Shown piece after piece: positions 1-16,198 of a stretch of 64,000 nucleotides of DNA (position 1 is its first letter; each line of letters opens with the position of its first letter). The notes below the pieces were generated by a model. It had not been told where the DNA came from. It did not search any database and saw only the letters and a program-made list of their open reading frames with translations. The stretch covers positions 94,599-158,598 of the forward strand of contig JABYQR010000065.1 in assembly GCA_022592445.1 (NCBI GenBank), given 5' to 3'. The stretch comes from Cytidiella melzeri (lineage: Eukaryota; Basidiomycota; Agaricomycetes; Polyporales; Irpicaceae). A program made the translations under genes and the position numbers.

Positions 1-2106
1 GCCGCGCGATCCTCCATTCCTGCCCGACGCCGCGTAGCGTAGCTCAGCAGTTGGATACCCATGATCAGTTTGAGTCCGACAAAGCTAGTAAAATCGCTGA
101 CGTTGAGTATACACATGATGAATGCAAAAAGAGCCTCACCAAAGCCAGAATAAACATCCAAGCGCCAACCATTTGACCACGTTAATCCAGTCCGCTTCGG
201 AGAACTGCGCGACGTTCCACGACCACGGTGACAAGTCCTCTGTATGCATTGATAAAAGTAGGTTAATCGTTTGTGAACCAATCAAAATGACGAGGACGGC
301 TAGTGGGAGCGACGCAAAGCCAAGCCTGCGTGCGACCAGCGGCGACTGATCTACGTATGTGTGCTGTATATGTGTCATGTCATCAGAAGTGGTTATGCGA
401 AGAACAGCTACATTGACTTGCCTTCCTGTTTCCCCGTCGACTCACGCCGCTGGCGCTGGCCAAATCACGACATAGAACATCGGTATATCGTTCGTAAACG
501 GACGGACGTATGTGATTGAACTTGGTTATGAAAGCGTGCTTCAGCCAGTCTACTAGCATCTCCGATATCATGACCGATATGACGGGCTAGACCGACAACA
601 TTAGCAGACGAAGAAGCTCGAGGGAGAAAAAATTACGTAGGACACCGTCCACAACACACTGTTGCCTCTAAGCCAACCGAAACTTTTGGGCAAAGCGAAG
701 CCTTCACTGAAGTTGAATGAGGATCCGCTGAGTTCGATAAGATTGCGGAATGCAACGACCACGAGCATGAGGGCCAAGGTGAAACGCTCCACTATATCTG
801 CTGCGGCGTAAGGATGTCAACGGCTCAGATGTATACAAATATGCACACCTGCACACGTTATCTGGAACAAGTTATCTTTTTCAAACTTCTTGAAAACGCT
901 GCCTTTGATCTCCACGAACTGGTTGGAGACGAGCAGAGTAAGCAGAGAATTATCATAAGAGTTGATTGCGACGTTGAGGGATATCATTTGATATACCATG
1001 ACCAGAGAGTGCGAGACTAGAATAGAGTGAGCATATTCTTTTTACCAACCGAAATACAGCTGACCTGTATATATCAAGGCGAGTATGAAAAAAAACAATG
1101 GCCGTAAGGTGTGCTGTGTAGGCCACTTCCGATGCGAAAGCACTTCCAAGGTAGATCTTGAAAAAAGAGAGTCTATGATATCTTGTCCAATGGCTCCGCA
1201 AAGACGGTCAGCAATCTACAATAGCATTCAGGTCAGCAAAAAAGAGCTCAGGGAGTAGATAGTGAGGGGAGAATTTCGCGTACTTCTAGCGCATTGAAGA
1301 TCACGTACAGTTTGATTGTATCTTGGCCTCGAATAGAGTGGTATATCTTGCTTGCGTCCGTGAGCGGACTCAAGATAACTAGGGACGCTACAAGAAGCAA
1401 TGCTCGTAATATATCTGCTTTCTGAGAAGGGGGAAGGGCAGAGGAGGACGGTACCACTGTGTTGTACAACAGTTTCCCGAAAGCGAGAGTGAATCGTATA
1501 GGAAGGATAGTGAATGTGTATAAAAACGAGTCAAGGCAAAGAATGAAGCCAAATATTGATATCTGCATAACACAGTGAGCACGTAGACCTCCATCGTTCA
1601 ACGAATTCTCGCACCTTTTCTATAGCTACGGGCATACTGAGGAAGTTACTAACTCTCTCCCATTTATGTTCCTGATGGGAATCGAAATCTGTAGCGAGCA
1701 GCTCCTCGCGCAGATAGTCCCACAATGAAAACTGCGGAGCATCTGTGTCAATTGATTTTGCCTGTATATTCGTATGTGTAGACGACGGTGGGGTTGGTGA
1801 CCGCCGCTGAAACGGAGAAGTCGAGATTGGCGTAGGCGGAAGAGACGAGTAGGCGAGTGGTGCACGGAGCGCAGAGGGCTGCAGCACAGCAAAGGACGCG
1901 TCGTCTTCAAGGCCCGAGTCATGATCAAGCTCTTCTCTATCGCTTCCAGAGTCAGGAGAGAACAAGAAAGAGGTGGTTGTACGCGATGATGCTGGCCGCT
2001 GGGCGGATGGTGACAAACTCCGAGGGCCCCATCGCGAGGCTGATAGACTAGAGGCAGACCTTCTGACTCGCTTTCGTCTGGGTGAATGTGAGCTGGATGT
2101 TGGCAT
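1..2106 (-). CDS. EMP65: TAPT1/EMP65-family ER membrane protein, 3' part missing
   Basis: This family (Emp65 in yeast, TAPT1 in animals) is a polytopic ER membrane protein; the yeast member works with Slp1 in protecting folding of soluble proteins. The match rests on a chain of conserved blocks: WERVSNFLSMPVAIEKV, KLYVIFNALE, IADRLCGAIGQDI, SNQFVEIKGSVFKKFEKDN, DWLKHAFITKFNHIRPSVY and ARRLGFASLPLAVL. Exons read as 1603-2106, 1284-1562, 1065-1215, 849-1016, 646-797, 446-586, 140-363 and 1-96. All introns are GT-AG; the first is only 40 nt. The N-terminal 110 residues are Ser/Pro-rich and low complexity, followed by several membrane segments. The last exon is still open at base 1, so the C-terminus lies outside the window. 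The start at 2106 is the first Met of the long first exon. Family assignment is firm; the yeast role is carried over by homology. Confidence 0.9.
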
Positions 2107-7159
<5,053 letters not shown>

Positions 7160-7822
7160 TCACGATGAACCCTTACCTCCCCAAGTCCACCAAGACTTCC
7201 TAGGCTGGGTAGCCTCTACAACAGGGACTGTGGCAAGGTGCTCAAGATTAACAGGCGGCGGCGGAGGTGTGGTGTTCGCTGTCGCTGAAGGTGTCGAAGT
7301 CTCATTTAGCGAGGCACTCCCCGCAGGTCCTCGCCCCAGCCCAAGTTTCGCAAATATGCTCTTCTCCTTTTCCTTTGGCTTCCCACCTCGCAGCGCCTGC
7401 TCAAACTCATGTGTCTCCTCTGCTTTCCTCAGCCTTGCCTCGAACTCCAACCGCTCTCTCAACTTGAGCTCTTCGGCCGAGGGCGACTCCTGCGGTGCTC
7501 CATCGTGGTTCTTTTTCACGGCGTAGCTACCGACGACAATGGCGGCGATGGTCGCTCCTTGAAAGATGATACGTGCACGAAACCATCGGTTGAGAGACTG
7601 AGATTCGCCTTTCTTGCCAACCTTGCGAGAAGCCATGATGAGCGCAAAGCATGTTAGTGCTGTGCCTGCAAGTTGAAGATCCAAGGACGTAAGAATTCGA
7701 GGAATGCAAGATGATACGTGAAAGGACGCACCGATGGGCACTAGAGGCTCCTCCTTGAATCTCCTTGCGAGCTTTTGCTTCCACGTCTCCACGCCCTCTG
7801 GATGTGCGTGCACCACGCTCAT
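7160..7822 (-). CDS. RCF1: Respiratory supercomplex factor 1, HIG1-domain protein
   Basis: Rcf1 is an inner mitochondrial membrane protein that associates with cytochrome c oxidase and III-IV supercomplexes. Exon 1 (7732-7822) encodes ETWKQKLARRFKEEPLVPIG. A 66-nt intron (7666-7731, in frame) separates it from TALTCFALIMASRKV, the first membrane helix. A charged loop and the second helix FQGATIAAIVVGSYAV follow. The loop ends RARIIFQ, close to the Rcf1-type motif (Q/I)x3(R/H)xRx3Q, with Asn at the first position. The C-terminal 110 residues are charged and then Pro/Thr-rich, as in other fungal Rcf1 proteins. The mature protein is about 198 residues. It is convergent with SMC3. HIG1 identity is firm; the Rcf1 rather than Rcf2 assignment rests on size and layout. 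Confidence 0.88.
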   Translation of the reverse strand: MSVVHAHPEGVETWKQKLARRFKEEPLVPIGASFHVSSCIPRILTSLDLQLAGTALTCFALIMASRKVGKKGESQSLNRWFRARIIFQGATIAAIVVGSYAVKKNHDGAPQESPSAEELKLRERLEFEARLRKAEETHEFEQALRGGKPKEKEKSIFAKLGLGRGPAGSASLNETSTPSATANTTPPPPPVNLEHLATVPVVEATQPRKSWWTWGGKGSS

Positions 7823-8291
7823 GTTGGGTCTTTACAAATGACACTCTAAAGATGATAAACGTGCTTTAGGTCACCGTAGTAGTGGCCGTTGCAGAGTTTC
7901 GACCAGTACTAACTTACCGGACCGGTTTTATGAAGGTGGATTGGTGAATTTGTGACCGCCGGCAATTACCGCGCCACTGTTGATTGTTTATTTTTATTTT
8001 TACTTTTTACTTTTTGAATTTTTATTTTATTTAAAAATCAGTGCTATTAAACGTCGGCGAAGCCAGGGACGGTGCAAACTGTAGGACTATACACATAACA
8101 AAATACGTGTAACAGGGAGACTTTGATGTCCAGACGCGCAAAACGCGCAGTGAATGTACACTACCATGTCATTGACTACTCATTACTGGTGGGAGTGTGT
8201 TCAAATGTAAATGCTGGTGGATTTTCAAGAAGAAAGGAATAAAAAGCAGGGTCAGGGTCAGAGGAGTTCTTGAGGAACTCCAGGAAGTTGC
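7823..8291. promoter_or_regulatory. RCF1 upstream region up to the Gypsy-1 5' LTR
   Basis: This gap holds the RCF1 promoter. It includes a T-rich, A-poor run at 7980-8035 built from repeats of TTTTTA, and a small perfect hairpin (GAGTTC / GAACTC) at 8264-8280. Gypsy-1 starts at 8292. I see no coding sequence. Confidence 0.5.
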
Positions 8292-8728
8292 TGTCACGAA
8301 CAGGCACACTTTTTACTTTTCTTATCTTATCTTATCGATGGCACATGGCTCCTGCATGTGATCAAGTACATGTGACAGACTGGTCACATGATCATAGAAG
8401 GTGCTGGAACATTGTGGAACATTGTAGAACATTGCACCATAGCACACCATATGTTCCCACGGCAGTGTTAGGAGTACAGACCCGGTACCAGGGGTCCTTG
8501 TCTGAGATGTATATAAACCCACCTTGTACCTTCCTAAAGACCTCAGATTCTACCTCCTGGTCTTTAGGTGACGTCCACCTTGTACTAGGTCTATCACTGT
8601 ACTAATATATCCTGGTCTTTAGCTCATTGTCAGCTGCTTCCTCGTTGTCGTCTCTCTCCCTTTCCTCATCATCATTATCCCTGTCGTCATCGTCCACGCG
8701 AGTTTACTCGTCGTTCCTCCCCCCCCGT
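8292..8728 (+). repeat. Gypsy-1 5' LTR
   Basis: It is near-identical to 16199-16635. It carries a TATA-like box (TGTATATAAACC) near 8507 and a repeated GGAACATTG motif at 8402-8434 that is present once in the 3' copy. The shared sequence ends in a C-run followed by GT, so the exact 3' border is uncertain by a few bases. Confidence 0.88.
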
Positions 8729-8759
8729 TCAAAGCCATTGTCTCCTACGTCTCACGCCG

Positions 8760-10757
8760 CCCTCACTACCATCCCCTGGGCACCAGGCTTCCTGCCTTCG
8801 ACCACAAAAAGTTTGCTCGTGACAACGAGTCCATCAAGGAACGTGCACGCACAGAACGCGCGCAAACCCTCGCAGAACGAATTGAGAAACCGTCTCTCAA
8901 GGATCGCGTCTCCCAGGCACCCCCGCCACCTCGCCCAGACGCATAAAAACCTGTGACACTCGATTTTCACAAGTTTTTCATCAAGGATCAAGTCGGTATC
9001 CTCAAGCCGAAAATCGAGGCCACTACCAGACGCCTCAAGATTCTGATCGAACTCACTCACAACCGGAACAATTTGCAGACCTGGGCAATCTTACTCCTCA
9101 ACAATAAACTTCTGCACCTCATCGACCACACGGAGGAAGTACTCTCCACACGCACACCTGCCCAACTCAAAGCACTGAATTGGGGCTTGCAGTCAGTAGG
9201 GCAGATCAACTTCACGCAATTACACAAGAGGTTGACAGAAGTTACGAGTAGAGTTGCATTTGTAGCAGTCGGAGGATACTTCGAAAAACTTCCCTTGTAA
9301 TAGATAGTCATCATTGAGTGCAATAATCTATCCCACATCTTCAACCCCGACGATCTTCAGGATTGTCACAATAACGAAGAAGACCACGCGTACATCGAGG
9401 TCTGCGAACAACAACTGTGTCCAAATCGAAGTCAAAAGTTTGTAGTATCTCGTCATTTCAGAGAAGGACAACGATACTCTGGTTACGCACCCTGCGATAA
9501 CAGTCAAATACCGCTGATTGTTGAAGTTCCCGGAGTAGTCAAAGTTCCGGGAGAACCAGAACTTGAGACCAGTACAGTCACACCGGTCTTAACTGAAATC
9601 ACCACTGCCGTTCCTGTCCCTGAATCCATACCGGAAACCTCGCCGGTAACTCCCGAATTACCTACAGTTGCCACCACCAATCCCGTACCTGTCATAATGG
9701 CAACACCCGCAGTAGATCCCACCCTGATTGCAGCTATTGTAGCTGCAGTTGCGCAAGCAACGCCGAGACCACAAGTCACGGTCAACAATAATGACTCCAA
9801 GCCCGATAGATACAAGGGCAAACATGGCCGCGACTTAGAGCAATTCCTGTCACGATGCGAGGCTTACTGGGTGACTGCCAGTATTGCCGATGAAAAAACC
9901 AAGGTCCTGACAGCAATCTACCGGTTGTCAGAGAAGGCTGCCCAATGGGCAATACCGGTCACAGACCATATGGCTGACCACAACGGTGATTTGCCAGCCA
10001 ACCTCGATACATGGGCCAAGTTTAAAACGGAGCTCAAGAAGTACTTCAGCGATGCAACGCCCGAAGATACTGCTATCTGTGAGTTGGAAAAGCTCTGTGG
10101 AGCAGAGAAAAAGGAGAAGAATGCGCATGACGTAGGTACTTACGTCACCGGTTTCCAATCCTACGTGGGACGCATTAATGGGTTGAGCGACAAGGACAAG
10201 GAGATCCGGTTTATCAAGGGTCTCCCTGAATACATCTATGGGCGACTGGCAACGGCCAAAACACCTCCAGCCAATTACCAAGGCTGGATTGATAGGTCCC
10301 TAAAAATGGCAGCTGCATACGCCCGCATCAGGGAGACAACGAAAAAAAAACTCCGTCTGTTCCCCCGTCAACTACGTCGAGGCCTACCCAATCTCAGCCC
10401 AGGTTTACTCCGGCTCCCCGTCCTTCCAACAGTCCGGTTCCCATGGAGGTCGATGCCTCCAAGATGCAACAAGGTTGGCGGTGTTACAACTGCCAAGAAC
10501 TTACCACCGACCCTAGTCACATTGCACGCACGTGCACCAAACCGGCAGTTCCACACCCACCACCTCGAGGGACTCGTGTGGCTGCTACCACTGGAGAGGT
10601 ATCTTCTTCTCGGGCCGAAGAAAAGAAGCCTGAGAAGGAAGAAGCGTTGAGCTCGTTGGGAGTGTTGGAAGTGACACTCAATGCCGTGCTAGGAGAACTG
10701 GAGAAGTTGAGGGCGGAGAACGCCGACCTCAAGAAGAGACTTGAGGAGGGTTTTTGA
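8760..10757 (+). pseudogene. Gypsy-1 pre-gag and gag, frameshifted
   Basis: A charged leader ORF (about 8790-9300) is broken by TAA at 8944 and ends with TAA TAG at 9298-9303. The same frame then reopens and runs into gag without a stop, through 9697 (MATPAVDPTLIAAIVAAVAQ) and a retrotransposon gag domain (YKGKHGRDLEQFLSRCEAYW, FIKGLPEYIYGRL). At a run of nine A (10342-10350) the frame shifts. The downstream frame continues with a Pro/Ser-rich linker and a zinc knuckle CYNCQELTTDPSHIARTC at about 10480. This knuckle is C-x2-C-x8-H-x4-C, four residues longer than the usual C-x2-C-x4-H-x4-C. Gag ends at 10757 with a short coiled coil. Nucleocapsid function is inferred from the domain. Confidence 0.85.
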
Positions 10758-12676
10758 TTCGGGCCGTGATTTGAGCTGCGCAAGCACGTGCCCCGTGTAT
10801 ACCATGTAACAATAGATTTTCCGTACTCGCGTCTGATGTATTAGAGACTGGTTCTGAATTGGAACATTTTCACGTACCCATCACAGTTTCAGGAGTGCGG
10901 AGATCTAAAGAAGTTGCAGCAATGATTAATAGTTGAGCCTCAACACTATTCATTCATAAATGGTTTGTTCGAGAACATCGTATCAGGACCCAGAAGTTGA
11001 AACAACCAATTCCGGTGTACAACATAGATGGAACCCCAAATCGAGACGGGGCTATTGATGAAGTCGCCATTCTCAATATGAGGATAGGGGACCACGAGGA
11101 AAGGACTATCTTCACGGCTACCGACATTGGGCCGGAAGATGTAATCATAGGAATCGATTGGTTGAGGTACCACAACCCCACCATTGATTGGTACAAAGGC
11201 ATCATCAGGATGGATGGATGTCCTGATGCGTGTAAACCTAGAGAACGGGTTGAGGAAGCGAAGGAGGTTGCAGCTAAGAGAACAGCTGAGCCTAAATGGA
11301 AGAAGAGGACCCCGGGATTACAGAAAGTTGTGGAACAACTTCCGTACTTGCCGGTGGATACAGAGGAGGCTGAAGAAGACCTCGAGGAGACCACAGAAGG
11401 TTCAGAAAGTTTGGATGGGGCCGAATCGCCGAAGTTACAGGCACAGGCCACTACTCAGCTTGGTGGAAAAGGAACTCCCCGACGCATTGTACACACACGT
11501 CTGACACCTATGGTACAAGAAGGCGAACACTTGTTCACTCTAGCAGGATACACATACTCTAGTGAACTAGCTGAAGTTGAGAACCAGGTTAAACCAGTCA
11601 AAACCTTTGAGGAGATGGTACCTGAACAATATCGTCAACATGCTCACATCTTCTCTGAAACGGAATCTCAACGACTTCCAGAACACAAGTCGTACAGCCA
11701 TGCAATTGAGTTGATTCCGGAAGCAAAAGGATTCCACGCAAAAGTTTACCCGCTTTCACACCCTGAGCAAGAAGAGCTTGATAAGTTTATCTGAGAAAAT
11801 CTAGAAAAAGGGTACATTCAACCGTTGAAGTCCCCAATGGCGTCACCCTTCTTCTTTGTCAAGAAAAAGGATGGAAAGTTACGCCCAGTACAGGATTACC
11901 GGAAGTTGAACGAAGTCACTATCAAAAACAGGTATCCATTGCCGTTGATCTCCGAACTCATGGATAGACTGCGAGGCGCTAGGTTCTTTACCAAGCTAGA
12001 TGTCAGATGGGGATATAACAATGTCCGTATCAAAGAAGGTGATGAACACAAGGCAGCGTTTGTTACCAACCGTGGACTCTTCGAACCAACTGTCATGTTC
12101 TTTGGACTCACAAACTCTCCAGCTACGTTTCAGAACATGATGAATGATATTTTTGCCGACCTCATTGCCGAAGGCAAAGTCACGGTTTACTTGGACGACA
12201 TCCTTATCTACTCCAAGGATATATCTGAACATCGAGAAGTGGTACATGAAGTTCTAAAACGGCTCAGGCAACATGACCTGTTTTTGAAGCCGGAGAAATG
12301 CGAGTTTGAGAGGTCAGAGACGGAGTACCTTGGCGTCATCATTGGCCACAATCAGTTACGCATGGATCCTGTCAAATTAAAGGCAGTGGCTGAATGGCCT
12401 GTACCGCAGAACGTCTCCGATATCCGCCGATTCCGCAGGTTTGCAAATTTCTACCGAAGATTCATCAGGCACTTCGGGAAGATATGTAAGCCCTTGGATC
12501 ATCTCACGGGTAAGGTACCTTGGAAGTGGGGCCCTGAAGAGCAGTCGGCGTTTGATGAACTCCGCCGACGATTTGTGGAAGCACCGGTGTTGGCAATGTG
12601 GAGTTTTGATAGACCCACACGTTTGGAAACAGACACATCCGGATATGCAATGGGAGGAGTATTGGAACAACAAGCC

Positions 12677-13458
12677 TGTTGCGGAGCGACTGCTGATAGA
12701 CTGATAAACCCTAAACAAGGGTGAAGTAGATGTGAGGGGGAAGTGGAAAGGGATCTCCAACGACGACAGCGAGGTCAAAGTCGATGATAAGCAGGCAAGC
12801 AGGCACAAAGGCCGGATACTAGCAGTGCAAATGACAGAGTTAATATGGTATGATACTAAGTTACATGCAGTAACTCACCTAGCAGTGCAAATGACAGAGA
12901 GGCCAAGATGCAGAGCTAGGGAGGGTAAGGTCTACTATATATACTGTGGCTGGGTGGTCTGTGCACAAGTTCCCACACTAGGGACTGGAGTAACAATAGA
13001 ACAATAAGGGACCAGGGTAACTGTCAAGGACCTGAGTAACTGTCAAGGACCAGGGTACGTAGAACAATAGAGCTAGAACAATAGAACAATAGAACAATAG
13101 AATAGGAACAATAGAACAATAGAAACTGGGGGAATCCCTGGGGAATCCCTAACAATAGATAGAAGACAATAGTCGAAAGACAATAGAACAATAAGATCTG
13201 GGGGAATCCCTGGGGAATCCTCATCAATGGAAGAGGAACAATAGAACAATAGCCTAGGTTGATCTGGAACCGCTCCAGACTGAGTCTAGGGTTTGGGTCT
13301 GGACTATTAATAAATAAGGCAGGATGTCACGTGACCCGGGTTAGGGTTAGGTCTGGTAACACTCCTAGCTGGAAAATAAGCGCTCTAGATAGGCGCTTAA
13401 GGCTGTAAACTTGTGACAATGTTGGAAAAATCTGGTCTCTGTTGGACTATCCATGTCA
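12677..13458. repeat. Solo LTR A inserted in Gypsy-1 RNase H
   Basis: The 782-bp insert begins TGTTGCGGAGCG and ends CTATCCATGTCA, so it has TG...CA ends. It is flanked by the 5-bp duplication AAGCC (12672-12676 and 13459-13463), and removing it rejoins the RNase H frame. It has no coding content. Internally it is repetitive: AGCAGTGCAAATGACAGAG occurs twice (12821, 12881), a GGGGGAATCCCTGGGGAATC unit occurs twice (about 13130 and 13200), there are strings of AACAATAG, and two TTAGGG units near 13338. It is unrelated to the Gypsy-1 LTR. Confidence 0.92.
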
Positions 13459-14532
13459 AAGCCGAAGACGGCACGTGGCATCCAGTAGCCTATCGGTCTG
13501 AGGGCATGACTGAGACCAAACAAAACTATGAGATTCATGATTGAGAACTCATGGCAATTGTACGAGCCCTTGAGGACTGGTGTCACTACCTGGAAGGGCT
13601 ACCAGAGAAATTACCTATTTTGTCCGATCATAAGAATCTTGAGTACTGGAAGACAGCCCGTAACTTGACACGTCGTCAAGCACGTTGGTCGCTATTTCTC
13701 TCACGTTTCAACTTTGAGATCATTCCAAAGCCCGGGAAATCTATGGGAAAGTCAGATTCCATGTCACGATTGGGTCAACACGAGGTCAAAGACAAAGAAG
13801 ACAATCTGTCACGAGTAATTGTAGCGCCTGAGGTTTTCCGAGCTGCCACTTCTCAACGTGGGCAAGCTAGTGTACAGCCAGACAGAGACCTGTTGAAACG
13901 TATCTGTGAATGTTCTCTTCGAGAGACCGAGGTGGCAGAAGCACTTGCCAAAGTCAAGAAACTCGGACCTCGTCTTCTTAGTCGTGGACTCGAAGAATGG
14001 AACGTGGAGAATGGACTGTTGTTGTCCCGGGGAAAAGTTTACGTCCCTAAAGATGACGAGATCCGAAAGGAACTAGTTTGGAGACATCATGACTTACCTG
14101 CTGCCGGACATCCGGGCAGATACAAAACACTGGAGTTACTATCCCGGAACTACTGGTGGCCCAGCATGACACGGTTTGTCAATGATTACGTAGACACATG
14201 TGACACCTGTCAAAGAACAAAGACGTACCCTGCTCCACCACGCGGTCTGCTCAATCTGCTAGAACCACCCAATGCCCCATGGGAAAGTGTCACCACAGAC
14301 TTCATTGTCAAACTACCGCCATGTAAAAGATATGATTCCATCATGGTTGTGGTTGATCGAACAACAGCACAGGTGCATTGCTACCCATCACGGGAAAGCA
14401 TGAAGACTCCTGAACACGTACAAGATTATATTGCAAACGTGTTTTGACTCCACGGTGTATACCTCGCCAGATGATCTCAGACCGCGGATCAGTATTTGCG
14501 TCTAAGTTTCTTCGTGCTATCTATGATGCACT

Positions 14533-15220
14533 TGTCATGGATGGCCTGACTAGCCCTTAATTTTCGCAATTTACCTCTTGTTTTACCTATAAAACTCCGG
14601 GCTGCAGCTCAGTTGCAACCTTCTTTGCACAAACTCCTTTGCACGTCTATTAAGCGCCCGTATCACGTGGCTTAGACGCTCCACACGGTCACATTACTTG
14701 CTACTACGTCACACTGGCATGTGACTTAGCTTAAGTAAGACCACATGGCTACAACCACATGGCTCAGCCCATAGCCAGGGTTTGATGTCATAGATGACGT
14801 CCACATGGACTCCTTTTGTTCTTTCCTTATTGTTCTCTTTATGGAAGGATGTTCTCACAGGTGTGGGAATGGAATACAATAGTTGGTCTCCTTTAGATAG
14901 ATTCTCTCATGAGTAGAGTTCTTGGCAAGGTCTAGACAATAGCTATTGTTCTCCTTTAGGTAGTTCTTTTGTTCTTCATTCACACGGCTTCTTGCAAAGC
15001 CTGCCCTCAACATGGTCTGTGCGCAGGTCCCTGAAGTCTATATAAGCAGCTGCATGTACGCTCCTAGCCCCCATCTCGACCTCTTGGTCTTTACTAGGCT
15101 AGATAACTTGAACAAAGTCTGATAGCTGGTGAGAGCATTGTGCTTCACACCTGCCACCACCTCCTCGTCAATATCCACTCCGTGTCCCTGTTTGTCACGT
15201 CGAGCCCCGTCTCCCTGTCA
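14533..15220. repeat. Solo LTR B inserted in Gypsy-1 integrase
   Basis: The 688-bp insert begins TGTCATGGATGG and ends GTCTCCCTGTCA. It is flanked by the 5-bp duplication GCACT (14528-14532 and 15221-15225). It sits between the second catalytic Asp and the Glu of the integrase, and removing it rejoins the frame. It carries a good TATA box (CTATATAAGCAGCTGC) near 15038 and a GT-rich R-like region. It differs from solo LTR A and from the Gypsy-1 LTR. Confidence 0.92.
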
Positions 15221-16198
15221 GCACTCGGAGTAAAGTCGTCCATGTCCACTGCGTACCATCCTCAGACAGATGGTAAAACCGAACGTATGAACCAAGAGAT
15301 AGAACAGTATCTCCGAGTGTTCTGCTCCTTCAGACAGGATGACTGGGTGGATTGGTTACCAATTGCGGAGTTTGCGCTTAATAGCCGAGTACACTCATCC
15401 ACCGGGAAGGCTCCCTTCGAGCTGATTTATGGGTATCTACCGGAGTTCCATGGGCCTTTGAACCCAGTGTCAAATGTTCCCGCAGCAGACGAACGTCTTC
15501 AAGCGCTTCGAAAAGCCCAAGAAGATGCTAAAGCTGCGCTACAACTTACAGCAGAATGCATGAAACGGTTTTATGATCACGGAGTTGCAAAAGCTCCACA
15601 GTTTAAGGTTGGAGACAAAGTTTACGTGGAACGCAAAAAACATCCAAAGGAACAGCCGGTGGCAAAGCTAGCACCAAAACGAGATGGTCCCTATGAGATT
15701 TTAGAAAAGATTGGGCATTTGGATTACCGGGTTAAACTCACCATTCGAGACAAGCGTCACCCGGTGTTCCATGTGGATAGGTTGCGACCAGCCAAGACGG
15801 CAAGTTTGGTCCCTAACCGGGAATTTCCTGAACCCGAGCCGATTGTGGTTGACAAAGAAGAGGAGTACGAGGTAGAACAGATTCTTGATTCAAGAATCTT
15901 CGGGTGAAAGAAGGAGTTTCAGTACCGTGTGAAGTGGAAAGGATACCCAGAATCAGAAAATTCCTGGGAACCAGCAACCAACGTCACTCATGCCGATGAA
16001 GCTGTCAAAGTTTTCCACAGACGACACCCAGGAGCTCTACGACCAATCGCAGCATCTCTATTCTTGGCAATGAATTTCCGACCAATCAACAAAATTTTTG
16101 AGAAACTACCTTCAGAAACTCTACAACACGTATCCTTGTGGGAAGACGGTAGACTTAACTCCTGCCTTCCGGAGAAAAGGCCTTTAGGAGGGGGGTAA

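Larger units (their letters stand above)
10820..16198 (+). pseudogene. Gypsy-1 pol (protease, RT, RNase H, integrase, chromodomain), multiply broken
   Basis: The protease motif that should read D-S/T-G-A is Asn-Ser-stop-Ala at 10928-10939. RT has SPFFFVKKKDGKLRPVQDYR, FTKLDV and the catalytic YLDD (about 12190). RNase H starts at LETDTSGYAMGG (12630), is split by a solo LTR and resumes at 13459 with the family block DGTWHPVAYRSE. Integrase has the HHCC zinc region (13,9-14,2 kb), the first catalytic Asp in TTDFIVKLP, a second in ISDRGS, then a second solo LTR, then TAYHPQTDGKTERMNQEIEQ with Glu. The C-terminus is a chromodomain (FQYRVKWKGYPESENSWEPA, about 15920). In-frame TGA codons lie at 10934, 11792, 13542, 14445 and 15905. 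An extra TA near 14460 shifts the frame. No functional polyprotein is possible. Confidence 0.92.

Noticed and set aside
8287..8291. Search for a target duplication around Gypsy-1
   Set aside because: GTTGC before the 5' LTR has no match after the 3' LTR, within the few-base doubt about the LTR end.
13060..13250. Short regular repeats (AACAATAG units) that look CRISPR-like at first sight
   Set aside because: No spacer structure; units are tandem and imperfect, inside an LTR of a eukaryotic element.
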